64,000 bases of DNA from contig NZ_CP028158.1 in NCBI RefSeq assembly GCF_003030345.1, forward strand, positions 620,001 through 684,000. The letters are read 5' to 3'. This document shows, piece after piece, positions 41,884 through 50,749 of this stretch; the first letter of the stretch is position 1; every line of letters begins with the position of its first letter. A model generated the notes under the pieces. It did no database searches. It was not told the DNA's origin and was given only the letters and a program-made list of their open reading frames with translations. The translations under genes and the position numbers were made by a program. The DNA comes from Plantactinospora sp. BC1. GTDB taxonomy: Bacteria; Actinomycetota; Actinomycetes; Mycobacteriales; Micromonosporaceae.

Positions 41884-42378
41884 GTGGAGCGTTGCGACGA
41901 GTGCGGGTTCGACTATTCCTCCGTCCCGGCCGAGGCGCTGCCCGACCGGCTCTGCGGATTCGGGTCACGGTATTCCACCGGGCTGCGCGCGGCCCGGGAC
42001 CCGCGGCGGCGCCCGGCCGAACGGGTGTGGTCGCCGCTGGAGTACGCCTGCCACGTGCGGGACGTCTTCCGGGTCCAGGGGGAGCGGCTCGCCCTGGCGC
42101 TGGCCGTCGACGAACCGGAGTTCACCCCGATGGGCCGGGACGAGCGGGCGGTCGCGGACGCCTACAACGAGCAGGATCCGGTGGTGGTGCTCGGCGAACT
42201 CGACGCGGCGGCCGGGGAACTGGCGACCGCCTTCGGTCGGCTCGGCCCGGCGGAACTCGCCAGGACCGGCAGCTATCCGTGGCCGCAGCGGCAGGTCCGG
42301 ACGATGTTGTGGCTGGGCCGGCACAGCGTGCACGAGGGGGAGCACCACCTGCTCGACATCGGTCGCGGCGCCGGGTAG
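41884..42378 (+). CDS. DinB family protein
   Basis: 164 residues from GTG 41884. The helical bundle with WSPLEYACHVRDV and the final HSVHEGEHHLLDI motif carries the metal-binding His residues of DinB/YfiT proteins, which include thiol-dependent transferases (mycothiol S-transferases in actinobacteria). An N-terminal C-x2-C-G-F-D-Y segment is shared with actinobacterial members. A TACCCT at 41870-41875 would give a leaderless mRNA, since transcription would start close to the GTG. Confidence 0.8.
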   Translation: MERCDECGFDYSSVPAEALPDRLCGFGSRYSTGLRAARDPRRRPAERVWSPLEYACHVRDVFRVQGERLALALAVDEPEFTPMGRDERAVADAYNEQDPVVVLGELDAAAGELATAFGRLGPAELARTGSYPWPQRQVRTMLWLGRHSVHEGEHHLLDIGRGAG

Positions 42379-42440
42379 CCCGTAGCCAGCTTCGGCTCGG
42401 GCCGGATCGGGGCGGGTCGGTCGTCGCTGCGGTCGGCGGG

Positions 42441-43526
42441 TCAGCGGCGACCGTTGAGCGAGTCGAGGAAGCGTTCCTCGAACGCGGCCCGGTCCGCCTC
42501 GAAGGCGGCCCGGACCCGGGCGCCGTACCGGTCGACGACCGTACGCCCGGACTGCTCGCCGGCCTGCACGACCGAGATCGGCACCGTACGCCGGGCGGTG
42601 ACGATGTCGTCGTGCACCAGCCAGACGGCGGCGAGCGCGTCCCACCAGTACATGATGCCGAGGTCGATCAGGGCCGCCAGGTCGGGCTGGCTGACGATCC
42701 GGTACGCGATCCGCGCCCCCGGTGCGGTCTGCTCGGCGCCGAGCCGGGCGACGAAGTCGGGGGTGATCGGCACGAACCGGGTGGCGTCGAGCGGCACCAG
42801 GTGTACGGTGCCGGGCCGGGCCCGGAGCAGCATCCGCCGCGCCGAGGGCGGATCCATCCACATGTTGAATTCCTGCGAGTTGTCGAATCCGGGCAGCGCC
42901 GAGCCGTACAGGTTGCCGGGCACGGCCAGCGCGCCGCCCATCACGTAGATCCGGGCCACCCGGTCGCGCACCCCGGGGGAGGCGAGCGCGTCGGCGAGGT
43001 TGGTCATCGGGCCGGTGGCGAGCAGGACGACGTCCCGGGGTGCCGTCCGGGCGGCTCTTCCGATGAGCTGGGCGGCGCCGAGTGGTGACGGCGGCACCGG
43101 ATGGTCGGCGTCGTCGAGCGCGCCGGTGAGTACCGTCTCGATGGTGTCGACCAGCTCCGGCGGGGCGGGGTTCACCCCGGCTCCGGTGGCACCGTCGGCG
43201 ACGGGTACCCGGGGCAGGCCGCACTGCTCCAGTACGCTCCGCGCGTGGGTCAGCGCCCGGCCTGGTGCGCCGAAGCCGTTGTTGGCCACGGTGACCGCCC
43301 GCAGGTCGATCCGGCCGAGCTTGTGCTCCTCGCAGAGCAGCGCGAGCGTCGACGCGTCGTCGAAGTCCATGTCGCTGTCGTAGATGACCGGCACCGGCCC
43401 GCCGGCCGGCCGCCCGGACCCGGACGGCGCGGCGGAGGCTGGCCCGGGCCACTGCCCGGCGAGTACGACCCCGACGGCCAGCATCGCCGCCACGGTCCGA
43501 CGCGGTAGCACCCGCACTGTCGACAC
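42441..43526 (-). CDS. Secreted nucleoside hydrolase (IU-NH family)
   Basis: 361 residues. An export signal (residues 1-33, RRTVAAMLAVGVVLAGQWPGPASAA) precedes an inosine-uridine hydrolase domain. The usual DTDPGxDDA calcium-binding start is here DSDMDFDDA, so the metal-binding Asp residues are retained. Other landmarks are ATGPMTNLADAL, MGGAL and NMWMDP. The enzyme would release ribose and base from extracellular nucleosides. It is divergent from the nickel-type ABC operon, with the Nur-like box between them. Confidence 0.85.
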   Translation of the reverse strand: MSTVRVLPRRTVAAMLAVGVVLAGQWPGPASAAPSGSGRPAGGPVPVIYDSDMDFDDASTLALLCEEHKLGRIDLRAVTVANNGFGAPGRALTHARSVLEQCGLPRVPVADGATGAGVNPAPPELVDTIETVLTGALDDADHPVPPSPLGAAQLIGRAARTAPRDVVLLATGPMTNLADALASPGVRDRVARIYVMGGALAVPGNLYGSALPGFDNSQEFNMWMDPPSARRMLLRARPGTVHLVPLDATRFVPITPDFVARLGAEQTAPGARIAYRIVSQPDLAALIDLGIMYWWDALAAVWLVHDDIVTARRTVPISVVQAGEQSGRTVVDRYGARVRAAFEADRAAFEERFLDSLNGRR

Positions 43527-43668
43527 CTCCCCGTTTCGACCACTGACTCGAAGATAGACGGTGATCGACGGCGCCGGGTGCCGTGCCGACCTCGGGCCGC
43601 AGGTGAACGGTCGAGTCTCCGGCCGGTTGCCGACACAAGATCAATAGCTTAATGCGCGATGTGCGTTG

Positions 43669-43685
43669 TTGCCAAACTTTTGCAA
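43669..43685. promoter_or_regulatory. Nur-box-like operator
   Basis: TTGCCA-N5-TTGCAA at 43669-43685. The published box of the streptomycete nickel repressor Nur is tTGCaa-N5-ttGCAA, so there is one mismatch. It lies 80 bases upstream of the substrate-binding-protein gene and about 140 upstream of the divergent nucleoside hydrolase. If real, it makes the ABC importer a nickel-repressed nickel transporter. Confidence 0.6.
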
Positions 43686-43764
43686 CTCTGCCACCGTGAT
43701 CAGCCGAGGGTGCCGGTGAGCCGGTCACCCCCGCGTCCATGTCCGACCTCCGTGGGAGACCTCC

Positions 43765-45366
43765 GTGATCCGGATCCGTCCGACCGTCCGCCGATTCGTG
43801 GCGGTGGCCGCCGCCGGTGGCCTGCTCGCCGTCGCGTCCTGCTCGTCATCGACGGCACCCGGGGCGTCCACGGCCGCCGGTGACACCTTCGTGGTCGCCA
43901 CCGGTGGCGAGCCGGACACGCTGAACCCGGTGCTCAACTACGGTGTCGACGGAGCATCGCTGATCTTCGACGGCCTGGTCGCCCGGGACGCGCAGAACCG
44001 GCTGGTGCCGGGCCTCGCCACCGAACTGCCGACGGTCTCCACGGACGGCCGGACCGTGACGGCCAAGCTCCGCGACGGGGTGCTCTTCCACGACGGTACG
44101 GCGCTGACCGCCGCCGACGTCGTCTTCACCTACCGGACCGTGCTGGACCCGAAGGTCGACTCCACGCTCCGATCCGACCTGGAGATGCTGGCCTCGGTCG
44201 AGGCGCCGGACCCGGCCACCGTGGTGTTCCGGCTCAAATACGCGTACGCGCCGTTCCTGCAACGGCTCACCCTCGGCATCGTGCCGGCCAAGGCACTGGA
44301 CGGGCAGGACGTCAACAAGGCCGGGTTCAACCGCAAGCCGGTCGGCACCGGCCCGTACCAGGTGGAGTCCTGGACCCCCGGCGACCGGCTGGTCCTCACC
44401 GCCAACGACCGCTACTTCGCCGGGAAGCCGACGAACCGGCGCCTGGTGGTGGCGTTCGTCGCCGACGACAACATCCGGGCCCAGCGGATGCGGGCCGGCG
44501 AGTTCGACGTCGCCGAACTGGCCCCGAAGCTCGCGGCCGGCTTCGACGGCGGCGCCGGCTACCGGGTCGAGCGGGTGCCGACCGCCGACTACCGGGGCGT
44601 GATGCTGCCGATGGGCAACCCGGTCACCGCCGACCCGGCGATCCGGCGGGCGCTCAACCTCGCCGTCGACCGGGCCGCCATGGTCACCGGGGTACTCGGC
44701 GGGGCCGGCGAACCGGCCCACGGACCGGTCCCGCCCACGTCGGAGTTTGCCGAACCGGCCGTCGTCGGCAAGCCGACCGCCGACCCGGCCGCCGCCACCG
44801 CGCTGCTCGACGCCGCCGGCTGGACGCCCGGTGCGGGCGGCATCCGGGCCAGGGACGGCCGCCCGGCCCGGTTCACCCTGATGTACCCGGCCAGCGACAG
44901 CCTCCGCAAGGAACTGGCGCTGGCGGTGACCGCCGACGCCAGGAAGGTCGGCATCGAGATCACGCCTGCGGGCCTGACCTGGGACGCGATCGACCCACGG
45001 CTCAACTCCGACGCGCTGATCATGGGCTACGGCACCCCGTACGACCCGGACTTCGTCTCCTACAAGCTGTTCGGGTCCCGCTTCGCCGGGCAGGGCTACT
45101 TCAACCCCGGACATTACAAGTCGACAGTGGTCGACCAGGCGTTGCAGCAGGGCCGCGACCAGTCCGACCCGGCCCGGCGCAAGCAGGCGTACTCGACGTT
45201 CCAGAAGCAGCTCGCCGCCGACGTGCCGTGGGTCTACCTCACCTACCTCAAGCACACCTACGTGCTGCGGGACTCGATCGACGGGGTGTCGCCCCGGGTC
45301 GAGGCGCACGAGCACGACGTGGCGAACAGCCTCTGGTGGAACATCAACACCTGGACCCGCCGGTGA
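43765..45366 (+). CDS. nikA: Family 5 solute-binding lipoprotein, probably nickel
   Basis: 533 residues. The signal ends in a lipobox (LLAVASC), so the mature protein is lipid-anchored. The family 5 binding-protein pattern is clear: GGEPDTLNPVLNYG at the N-terminus, then LRDGVLFHDGTALTAADVVFTY, and GTGPYQVESW. Relatives bind peptides or nickel; the Nur-like box and the exact A-B-C-D-E order argue for nickel, and a His-rich VEAHEHDVANSLWWNINTW end could contribute ligands. The next gene overlaps its stop (GTGA). Confidence 0.8.
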   Translation: MIRIRPTVRRFVAVAAAGGLLAVASCSSSTAPGASTAAGDTFVVATGGEPDTLNPVLNYGVDGASLIFDGLVARDAQNRLVPGLATELPTVSTDGRTVTAKLRDGVLFHDGTALTAADVVFTYRTVLDPKVDSTLRSDLEMLASVEAPDPATVVFRLKYAYAPFLQRLTLGIVPAKALDGQDVNKAGFNRKPVGTGPYQVESWTPGDRLVLTANDRYFAGKPTNRRLVVAFVADDNIRAQRMRAGEFDVAELAPKLAAGFDGGAGYRVERVPTADYRGVMLPMGNPVTADPAIRRALNLAVDRAAMVTGVLGGAGEPAHGPVPPTSEFAEPAVVGKPTADPAAATALLDAAGWTPGAGGIRARDGRPARFTLMYPASDSLRKELALAVTADARKVGIEITPAGLTWDAIDPRLNSDALIMGYGTPYDPDFVSYKLFGSRFAGQGYFNPGHYKSTVVDQALQQGRDQSDPARRKQAYSTFQKQLAADVPWVYLTYLKHTYVLRDSIDGVSPRVEAHEHDVANSLWWNINTWTRR

Positions 45367-46376
45367 CCCGACCAGCAACGGCGGTCAGGCGTCGGGGCCG
45401 GCTCGCCGGAGCGGGCGCGGTGGTACGCCGTCGGCTGCTGGTCGCCGTACCGGTGCTCGTCGCCACCAGCATGGGCATGTTCGCCCTCGGCGCGGCCTCC
45501 CCGGTCGACCCGGCGAAGCAGTACGCCGGAGCGGCGGCGTTCACCACCAGCGAGGAGAACCTGGCGCAGATCCGGGCCAACTGGGGCGTCGACGACCCGC
45601 TGCCGGTGCAGTACCTGCGCTGGGTCGGCAACCTGCTCCGCGGCGACCTCGGCTGGTCGACGAGTCGACACGAGGCGGTCGGCTCGGTCATCGCGGCCCG
45701 GGCCGGCTGGACGCTGTTGCTGGTCGGTGCCGCGCTCGCCGTCGTACTCGTGGCGAGCCTGCTGCTCGGGTCGCTGGCCGCGTACCGCCGGGGTGGGCTC
45801 TTCGACCGTGGCCTCCGGGCGGCGGCGTTCGCGGTCCAGTCGATGCCGGTCTTCTGGCTCGGGCTGGCCGCCATCGCGCTCTTCGCCCTCGCCCTGGGTT
45901 GGCTGCCGGCCGGCGGGCTGACCGACGTCACCGCGACCGGCACCTCGTGGGGCGACGTCGCCCACCACCTCGTGCTGCCGATCGGGGTCCTCGCGGTCTC
46001 CCAGGCCCCGTGGTTCGTGCTCTTCGTCCGGGACGCGGTCGCCGACAGCCTCCGCGACGACCACGTCCTCGCCGCCCGGGCCCGGGGACTGCCCGGCCGC
46101 ACGGTGCTGTTCGGGCACGCGCTGCGTACCGCGCTGCTGCCGTTCCTCACCCTGGTCGGCACCCACCTGCCCGAACTCGTCGGCGGTGCGGTGCTGGTCG
46201 AGACCGTCTTCTCGCTGCCCGGACTCGGCGCGGTCACCGTGCAGGCCGCGCTGGGCAGCGACTTTCCGCTGCTCGCCGCGATCACCCTGCTGACCACCGC
46301 CGTGGTGCTGACCGCCAACCTCGCCACCGACCTCGGCTACGCCGCCGCCGATCCCCGGGTGCGCCTCGATGACTGA
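45363..46376 (+). CDS. nikB: ABC permease, NikB/DppB type
   Basis: 337 residues from GTG 45363. Six membrane helices, with the DppB-type N-terminal topology and the long periplasmic loop after helix 1 (RANWGVDDPLPVQYLRWVGNLLRGDLGWS). The EAA-type coupling motif is AARARGLPGRTVLFGHALRTALLPFLTLVG. Inner-membrane half of the importer. It overlaps nikA by four bases and nikC by eight. Confidence 0.82.
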   Translation: MTRPATAVRRRGRLAGAGAVVRRRLLVAVPVLVATSMGMFALGAASPVDPAKQYAGAAAFTTSEENLAQIRANWGVDDPLPVQYLRWVGNLLRGDLGWSTSRHEAVGSVIAARAGWTLLLVGAALAVVLVASLLLGSLAAYRRGGLFDRGLRAAAFAVQSMPVFWLGLAAIALFALALGWLPAGGLTDVTATGTSWGDVAHHLVLPIGVLAVSQAPWFVLFVRDAVADSLRDDHVLAARARGLPGRTVLFGHALRTALLPFLTLVGTHLPELVGGAVLVETVFSLPGLGAVTVQAALGSDFPLLAAITLLTTAVVLTANLATDLGYAAADPRVRLDD

Positions 46377-47253
46377 CCTGACCCGTACCCGTGTCGGGTC
46401 CGCCGGCTGGCGGCCCCGCTTCCGGCTGCGTCCCGGCCAGGCCGGTGCGGTCGTGGCCGGCGCGGTGCTGTCGGTCGCGGTCGTCGCCTGTCTGGCCGCG
46501 CCGCTGCTCTGGCCGCTCGACCAGAGCGCGGTCGCCCTGGACCGGATCCGGCTGGCCCCGTCCTGGGACCATCCCGCCGGCACCGACGACCTCGGCCGGG
46601 ACGTCGCGCACCGGGCCCTCTACGGGCTGCGGGTCTCGCTGCTCGTCGGCGCGGTCGCCGCGCTGGTCGCCACCGTGATCGGCGGCATCGTCGGCGGGAT
46701 CGCCGGCACCGTCGGCGGCCGGGTCGACCGGGTACTGATGCGGATCGTGGACACCGTCGCCGCCCTGCCGCACCTGCTGCTCGGCATCTTCATCGTCGCG
46801 ATGCTCCGCCCCAGCCTCGGCGCGGTGATCGCCTCGATCGGGCTCACCCACTGGCTATCCACCGCCCGGATCGTCCGGTCGGAGCTGCTGAGCCTGCGGA
46901 CCCGGCCCTTCGTCGACGCGGCGATCACCGGGGGCGCGAGCCGGCTCCGGGTGCTGACCCGGCACCTGCTGCCGCACGTGCTGCCCCGGCTGGCCCTGGC
47001 CATCACGCTGATGATCCCGCACGCCGTCTGGCACGAGACCGCGCTCTCCTTCCTCGGGCTCGGCCTGCCGCCGCACCTCGCCTCGCTCGGCAACATGATC
47101 AACGACGGCCAGGGGTCGCTGCTGGCCGGCGCCTGGTGGGCCAGCCTCGCCCCGGGAGCGGTCATCGTCGTGGTCACCCTGGCCATCGCCGTGGTCGCCG
47201 CCCGCTGGCGGGACCGGCTCGATCCCCGCGTCCGAGCGGAGCTACAGCTGTGA
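46369..47253 (+). CDS. nikC: ABC permease, NikC/DppC type
   Basis: 294 residues, second membrane half of the importer. After the N-terminal helix the typical DppC segment PAGTDDLGRDVAHRALYGLRVSLLVGAVAAL is followed by the EAA loop (AAITGGASRLRVLTRHLLPHVLPRLALAI) and ETALSFLGLGLPPHLASLGNMIND. Its stop overlaps the start of nikD by four bases. Confidence 0.83.
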   Translation: MTDLTRTRVGSAGWRPRFRLRPGQAGAVVAGAVLSVAVVACLAAPLLWPLDQSAVALDRIRLAPSWDHPAGTDDLGRDVAHRALYGLRVSLLVGAVAALVATVIGGIVGGIAGTVGGRVDRVLMRIVDTVAALPHLLLGIFIVAMLRPSLGAVIASIGLTHWLSTARIVRSELLSLRTRPFVDAAITGGASRLRVLTRHLLPHVLPRLALAITLMIPHAVWHETALSFLGLGLPPHLASLGNMINDGQGSLLAGAWWASLAPGAVIVVVTLAIAVVAARWRDRLDPRVRAELQL

Positions 47254-48302
47254 AGAGCACCCCATCCGGTACCAGCACCATCGCCACCGCCGCTGCCAGT
47301 GCCGGTGTCGGTGCCGGCGGTCCGGTGCGCGCCGGTGCCGCTGAGCCGGTGCTCACCGTCGACGGGCTCACCGTCCGGTTCCGGCTCCGGGACGCGACCG
47401 TGCACGCCGTCAGCGACCTCGCCCTCACCGTCCACCCGGGGGAGCTGCTGGCCGTCGTCGGCGAGTCCGGCTGCGGCAAGTCGGTCCTCGCGCACGCCCT
47501 GCTCGGGCTGCTGCCCCGCAACGCCACCGTCACCGGCTCCGCCCGGCTGCACCAGCCGGGCGGCGGGCAGCTCGACCTGATCACCTGCGGTGAACGGGTA
47601 CTCGCCGGCTCGGTCCGGGGCCGGCGGGTCGGTCTGGTACCGCAGAGCCCGGCCACCGCGCTCAACCCGGTGCGTACCGGCCGTCGCCTGATCGAGGAGA
47701 CCCTGCGGGCACACCGGCACAGCCGCGCCGAAGCCGTCGCCGGGGCGGAACGCGCCGCCACCGAGGTCGGCCTCGACGTCGCCGACCTGGACCGCTATCC
47801 GCACGAACTCTCCGGCGGGATGGCACAGCGGCTCGTCACCGCGCTCGCCCTCGCCCCGGACCCGACCCTGCTGATCGCCGACGAACCCACCAGCGGGCTG
47901 GACCAGCCCCTGGTCGAGCAGACCCTCGACCTGCTCCGCCGCAGGTGCGACAGCGGAAAGTCGGTCGTGCTGATCACCCACGACCTCGCCGCCGCCGAAC
48001 GGGTCGCCGACACCGTCGCCGTGATGTACGCCAGCCGGGTCGTCGAGCACCAACCCGCCGGGCGGTACTTCACCGCGCCCGCCCACCCGTACGCCGCCGC
48101 CCTGCTCGACGCGCTGCCGGGCCGCGCCTTCCGGGCCGTACCGGGGCACCCGCCGATGCTCACCGCGCTGCCGGAGGGCTGCGCCTTCGCCGCCCGCTGC
48201 CCGTACGCCACCGACGCCTGCCGGCGGCAACCGCCGTTGGCGGCGTACGACGCGGGCGCGGTCGCCTGCCACCACCCGCTCTCCGCCGGAGTTCCGTCGT
48301 GA
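47250..48302 (+). CDS. nikD: ABC ATPase, NikD/DppD type
   Basis: 350 residues from GTG 47250. Walker A GESGCGKS, ABC signature LSGGMAQR and Walker B LLIADEPTSGLD are intact. The oligopeptide/nickel C-terminal segment with its Cys-rich FAARCPYATDAC motif is present. The N-terminal 30 residues are a low-complexity Ala/Gly/Ser extension. It overlaps nikC and nikE by four bases each. Confidence 0.83.
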   Translation: MKSTPSGTSTIATAAASAGVGAGGPVRAGAAEPVLTVDGLTVRFRLRDATVHAVSDLALTVHPGELLAVVGESGCGKSVLAHALLGLLPRNATVTGSARLHQPGGGQLDLITCGERVLAGSVRGRRVGLVPQSPATALNPVRTGRRLIEETLRAHRHSRAEAVAGAERAATEVGLDVADLDRYPHELSGGMAQRLVTALALAPDPTLLIADEPTSGLDQPLVEQTLDLLRRRCDSGKSVVLITHDLAAAERVADTVAVMYASRVVEHQPAGRYFTAPAHPYAAALLDALPGRAFRAVPGHPPMLTALPEGCAFAARCPYATDACRRQPPLAAYDAGAVACHHPLSAGVPS

Positions 48303-49141
48303 CCGCCGTGCCCACATCGACAGTCGTACCGGGATCCGGGCAGCTCGCCGCGCACGAGGTCACCGCCGGCTACCGGCGACAGGTGGTGCTCGACCGGGTC
48401 AGCCTCTGCATCGACCGGGGCGAGGCGGTCGGCCTGCGGGGGCCGTCCGGTGGCGGCAAGTCCACCCTGGTCCGGGTCCTCGCCCTGCTGCACCGGCCGG
48501 ACGGTGGCCGGGTGACGGTCGACGGTACGCCGGTCACCGCCACCCGGTACGCGGTGCCGGTGGCCGTCCGTACCCGGATCGCGGTCCTCTTCCAGAGTCC
48601 CCGGGCCGCCGCCGACCCACGGCTGAGCCTGACCGACCTGATCGCCGAGCCGCTCCGCGCCACCCGGCACCCCGCCGACGAGATCCGCCACCGGGTCGCC
48701 GAACTCGCCGACCTCGTCGGACTCACCCCCGACCTGCTCGGCCGGCGCCCGCACGCGGTCAGCGACGGGCAGCTCCAACGCGCCTGCCTCGCCCGTGCCC
48801 TCGTCCATCGCCCCGACTATCTGCTCTGCGACGAGGCCACCGCCATGCTCGACGCCTCCACCCAGGCGCACGTCGCCGCCGTGATCAGGGACTACCAGCA
48901 CGAGCACCGGGCCGGGGTCCTGCTCGTCACGCACGATCCGGCGCTGATGAGCCGCTGGGCGGACCGGGTCGTCGAGCTACCAGCGGCGGCGGCGCCGGAA
49001 GCCGACGCGGCGGGGACGTCGAGCGGGACGGGGACGTCGAGCGGGGCGGGGACGTCGAGCGGGGCGGGGACGTCGAGCGGGGCGGGGACGTCGAGCGGTG
49101 TCGACCGGCGTGTCGAAGGTGGTGTGCCCGGCCGGTCATGA
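48299..49141 (+). CDS. nikE: ABC ATPase, NikE/DppF type
   Basis: 280 residues. Walker A is GPSGGGKST and Walker B LLCDEATAMLDAS, but the signature is VSDGQLQR rather than LSGGQ, common in this subfamily. After the core the protein ends in a repetitive tail (TSSGTGTSSGAG...) encoded by 18-base repeats. The Cys-rich end segment of DppF-type ATPases is absent. It completes a five-gene importer. Confidence 0.82.
   Translation: MTAVPTSTVVPGSGQLAAHEVTAGYRRQVVLDRVSLCIDRGEAVGLRGPSGGGKSTLVRVLALLHRPDGGRVTVDGTPVTATRYAVPVAVRTRIAVLFQSPRAAADPRLSLTDLIAEPLRATRHPADEIRHRVAELADLVGLTPDLLGRRPHAVSDGQLQRACLARALVHRPDYLLCDEATAMLDASTQAHVAAVIRDYQHEHRAGVLLVTHDPALMSRWADRVVELPAAAAPEADAAGTSSGTGTSSGAGTSSGAGTSSGAGTSSGVDRRVEGGVPGRS
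49012..49101 (+). repeat. 18-base tandem repeat, five copies, in the 3' end of nikE
   Basis: Units of GGGGACGTCGAGCGGGGC (with small changes) start at 49012, 49030, 49048, 49066 and 49084. Each adds six residues (Gly/Thr-Ser-Ser-Gly-Ala-Gly type) to the C-terminus. Because the unit is a multiple of three, copy-number change would keep the frame. Confidence 0.9.
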
Positions 49142-49150
49142 TGGTGGCTG

Positions 49151-49967
49151 ATGGCCCGGCTGACGCAGCTCCATTCGATACCGGCGGAAGCGCAGGCCGT
49201 GGCGTGCGAGACGATCGTCCGGCTCCCGCACCCACGGCTGCGCCACCACGTGCTCGGCTACGCCGGATTCCGGGCCGGGTCGCGGAGCAGGATCCCGCAC
49301 CGGCTCCTGCCGTTGAGCTACGCCATCCTGCTGGTCGACTTCGCGGACCCGGACGCGCTGGTCACCGGGGGCGCGCAGTACGGCGACGCTGGCCGGGCGC
49401 ACCGACTGGGCGTACGGGGTGAGCGTCGGGTTGACCCCGGCCGGGGTGGCCGCGCTGCTCGGCGTACCGATGCCGGAGCTGACCGAGGTCACCGCCCCGC
49501 TGTCGGAGCTGGTCGGCCCGCGCGCCGTCGGGCTGGCCGAGCGGCTGCGCGGGGCGCCGGACTGGCCGAGCCGGTTCGCCCTTCTCGACCGGGTACTCAC
49601 CGGGTGGCTGGCCGGTGCACCGGCAGGGTCGGCGGACGCGCTGGTCAGCGCCGCCTGGTGGCGGCTGTCGCAGAGTCCCGAGCGGCTCCGGATCGGCGTG
49701 CTCGCCGACCGGCTCGGAGTCAGCCGTCGTCGCCTCGAACTCGGCTTCCGCCGCCAGATCGGCCTGACCCCGGCGACCGTCGCCCGCACCGCCCGGTTCC
49801 AGCACGCGATCCGGCTTCTCCTGCACGGTGCCGACCTGGCGGACACGGCTGTCGAGACGGGGTACGCCGACCAGCCGCACTTCACCCGCGAGGTGCGGGC
49901 GCTCTCCGGCCTCACCCCGACCGAGCTGTGCGCATTTCTTCAAGACCACGCACCTGGCCGTCGATAG
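49151..49967 (+). pseudogene. AraC family regulator broken by a frameshift
   Basis: Residues 1-73 (from ATG 49151) read as the N-terminus of an AraC protein and stop making sense after ALVTG. From there the frame with MSVGLTPAGVAALLGVPM...GYADQPHFTREVRALSGL carries on to the TGA at 49967 and contains both AraC helix-turn-helices. Removing one G from the run GGGGG at 49367-49371 joins them as ...VTGARSTATLAGRTDWAYG..., which reads well as one protein. The gene is therefore either a recent pseudogene or a sequencing error in a G run. Confidence 0.75.
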
Positions 49968-49978
49968 CGTCTCGATGC

Positions 49979-50698
49979 ATGAGACTCGACGGCAGGACGG
50001 CACTGGTCACCGGCGGTTCCCGGGGAATCGGCCGGGCCATCGTGCAACGGCTCGCCGAGGCCGGCGCGCGGGTGGTCTTCACCTACCGGAACGACCGGGC
50101 GGCGGCCGACGAACTCGTCTCCGGGTACGACGGTGTGCGTGCCGTCCGTGCCGACCAGGCGGACCTGGCCAGCCTCGGGCCGATGTTCGCACCGGTCCGC
50201 GACGGCCTGGACATCCTGGTCAACAACGCCGCGATCGGCCCGCCGACGCCGATCGCCCAGCTCAGCGGCGAGGAGTTCGACCGGGTGATGACGGTCAACG
50301 CGAAGTTTCCGCTGCTGGCGATGCGCGAGGCGGCCACGCTGCTGCGGGACGGCGGCCGGATCGTCAACATCTCCACCCTGAACACCGTGCTGCCGGCACC
50401 CGGGCTCGCCCTCTACTGCGCCAGCAAGGCCGCCCTCGAACAGTTCACGGCGGTGGCCGCCCGGGAACTCGGCCCCCGGGGCATCACCGTCAACACGGTC
50501 TCGCCGGGCGCCACCGACACCGACCTGCTCCGGGCGTCGAACCCGGCCGAGGCGCTGGCCAGTACCGCGACGCTCACCGCACTGGGCCGGATCGGGCAGC
50601 CGGCGGACGTCGCCGCCGTCGTCGCCTTCCTCGCCGGACCCGACGCCGGGTGGATCACCGGACAGAACATCCGGGCGACCGGCGGTCTGCTCCTCTGA
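49979..50698 (+). CDS. Short-chain dehydrogenase/reductase
   Basis: 239 residues, classical SDR. Cofactor motif TGGSRGIGRA at residues 11-20, NNAAIG at about 80, and the catalytic Ser (NIST), Tyr and Lys (YCASK). ADELVSGYDGVRAVRADQADL and RNDR suggest an NADP-type cofactor pocket. The start follows the AraC gene by 11 bases, so the regulator's loss could free it from control. Substrate unknown. Confidence 0.87.
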   Translation: MRLDGRTALVTGGSRGIGRAIVQRLAEAGARVVFTYRNDRAAADELVSGYDGVRAVRADQADLASLGPMFAPVRDGLDILVNNAAIGPPTPIAQLSGEEFDRVMTVNAKFPLLAMREAATLLRDGGRIVNISTLNTVLPAPGLALYCASKAALEQFTAVAARELGPRGITVNTVSPGATDTDLLRASNPAEALASTATLTALGRIGQPADVAAVVAFLAGPDAGWITGQNIRATGGLLL

Positions 50699-50749
50699 GA
50701 CACTCCGCTGTCCGGAGGCACTCCGCCGACGGCGGTGGGGTCGGGCGGA

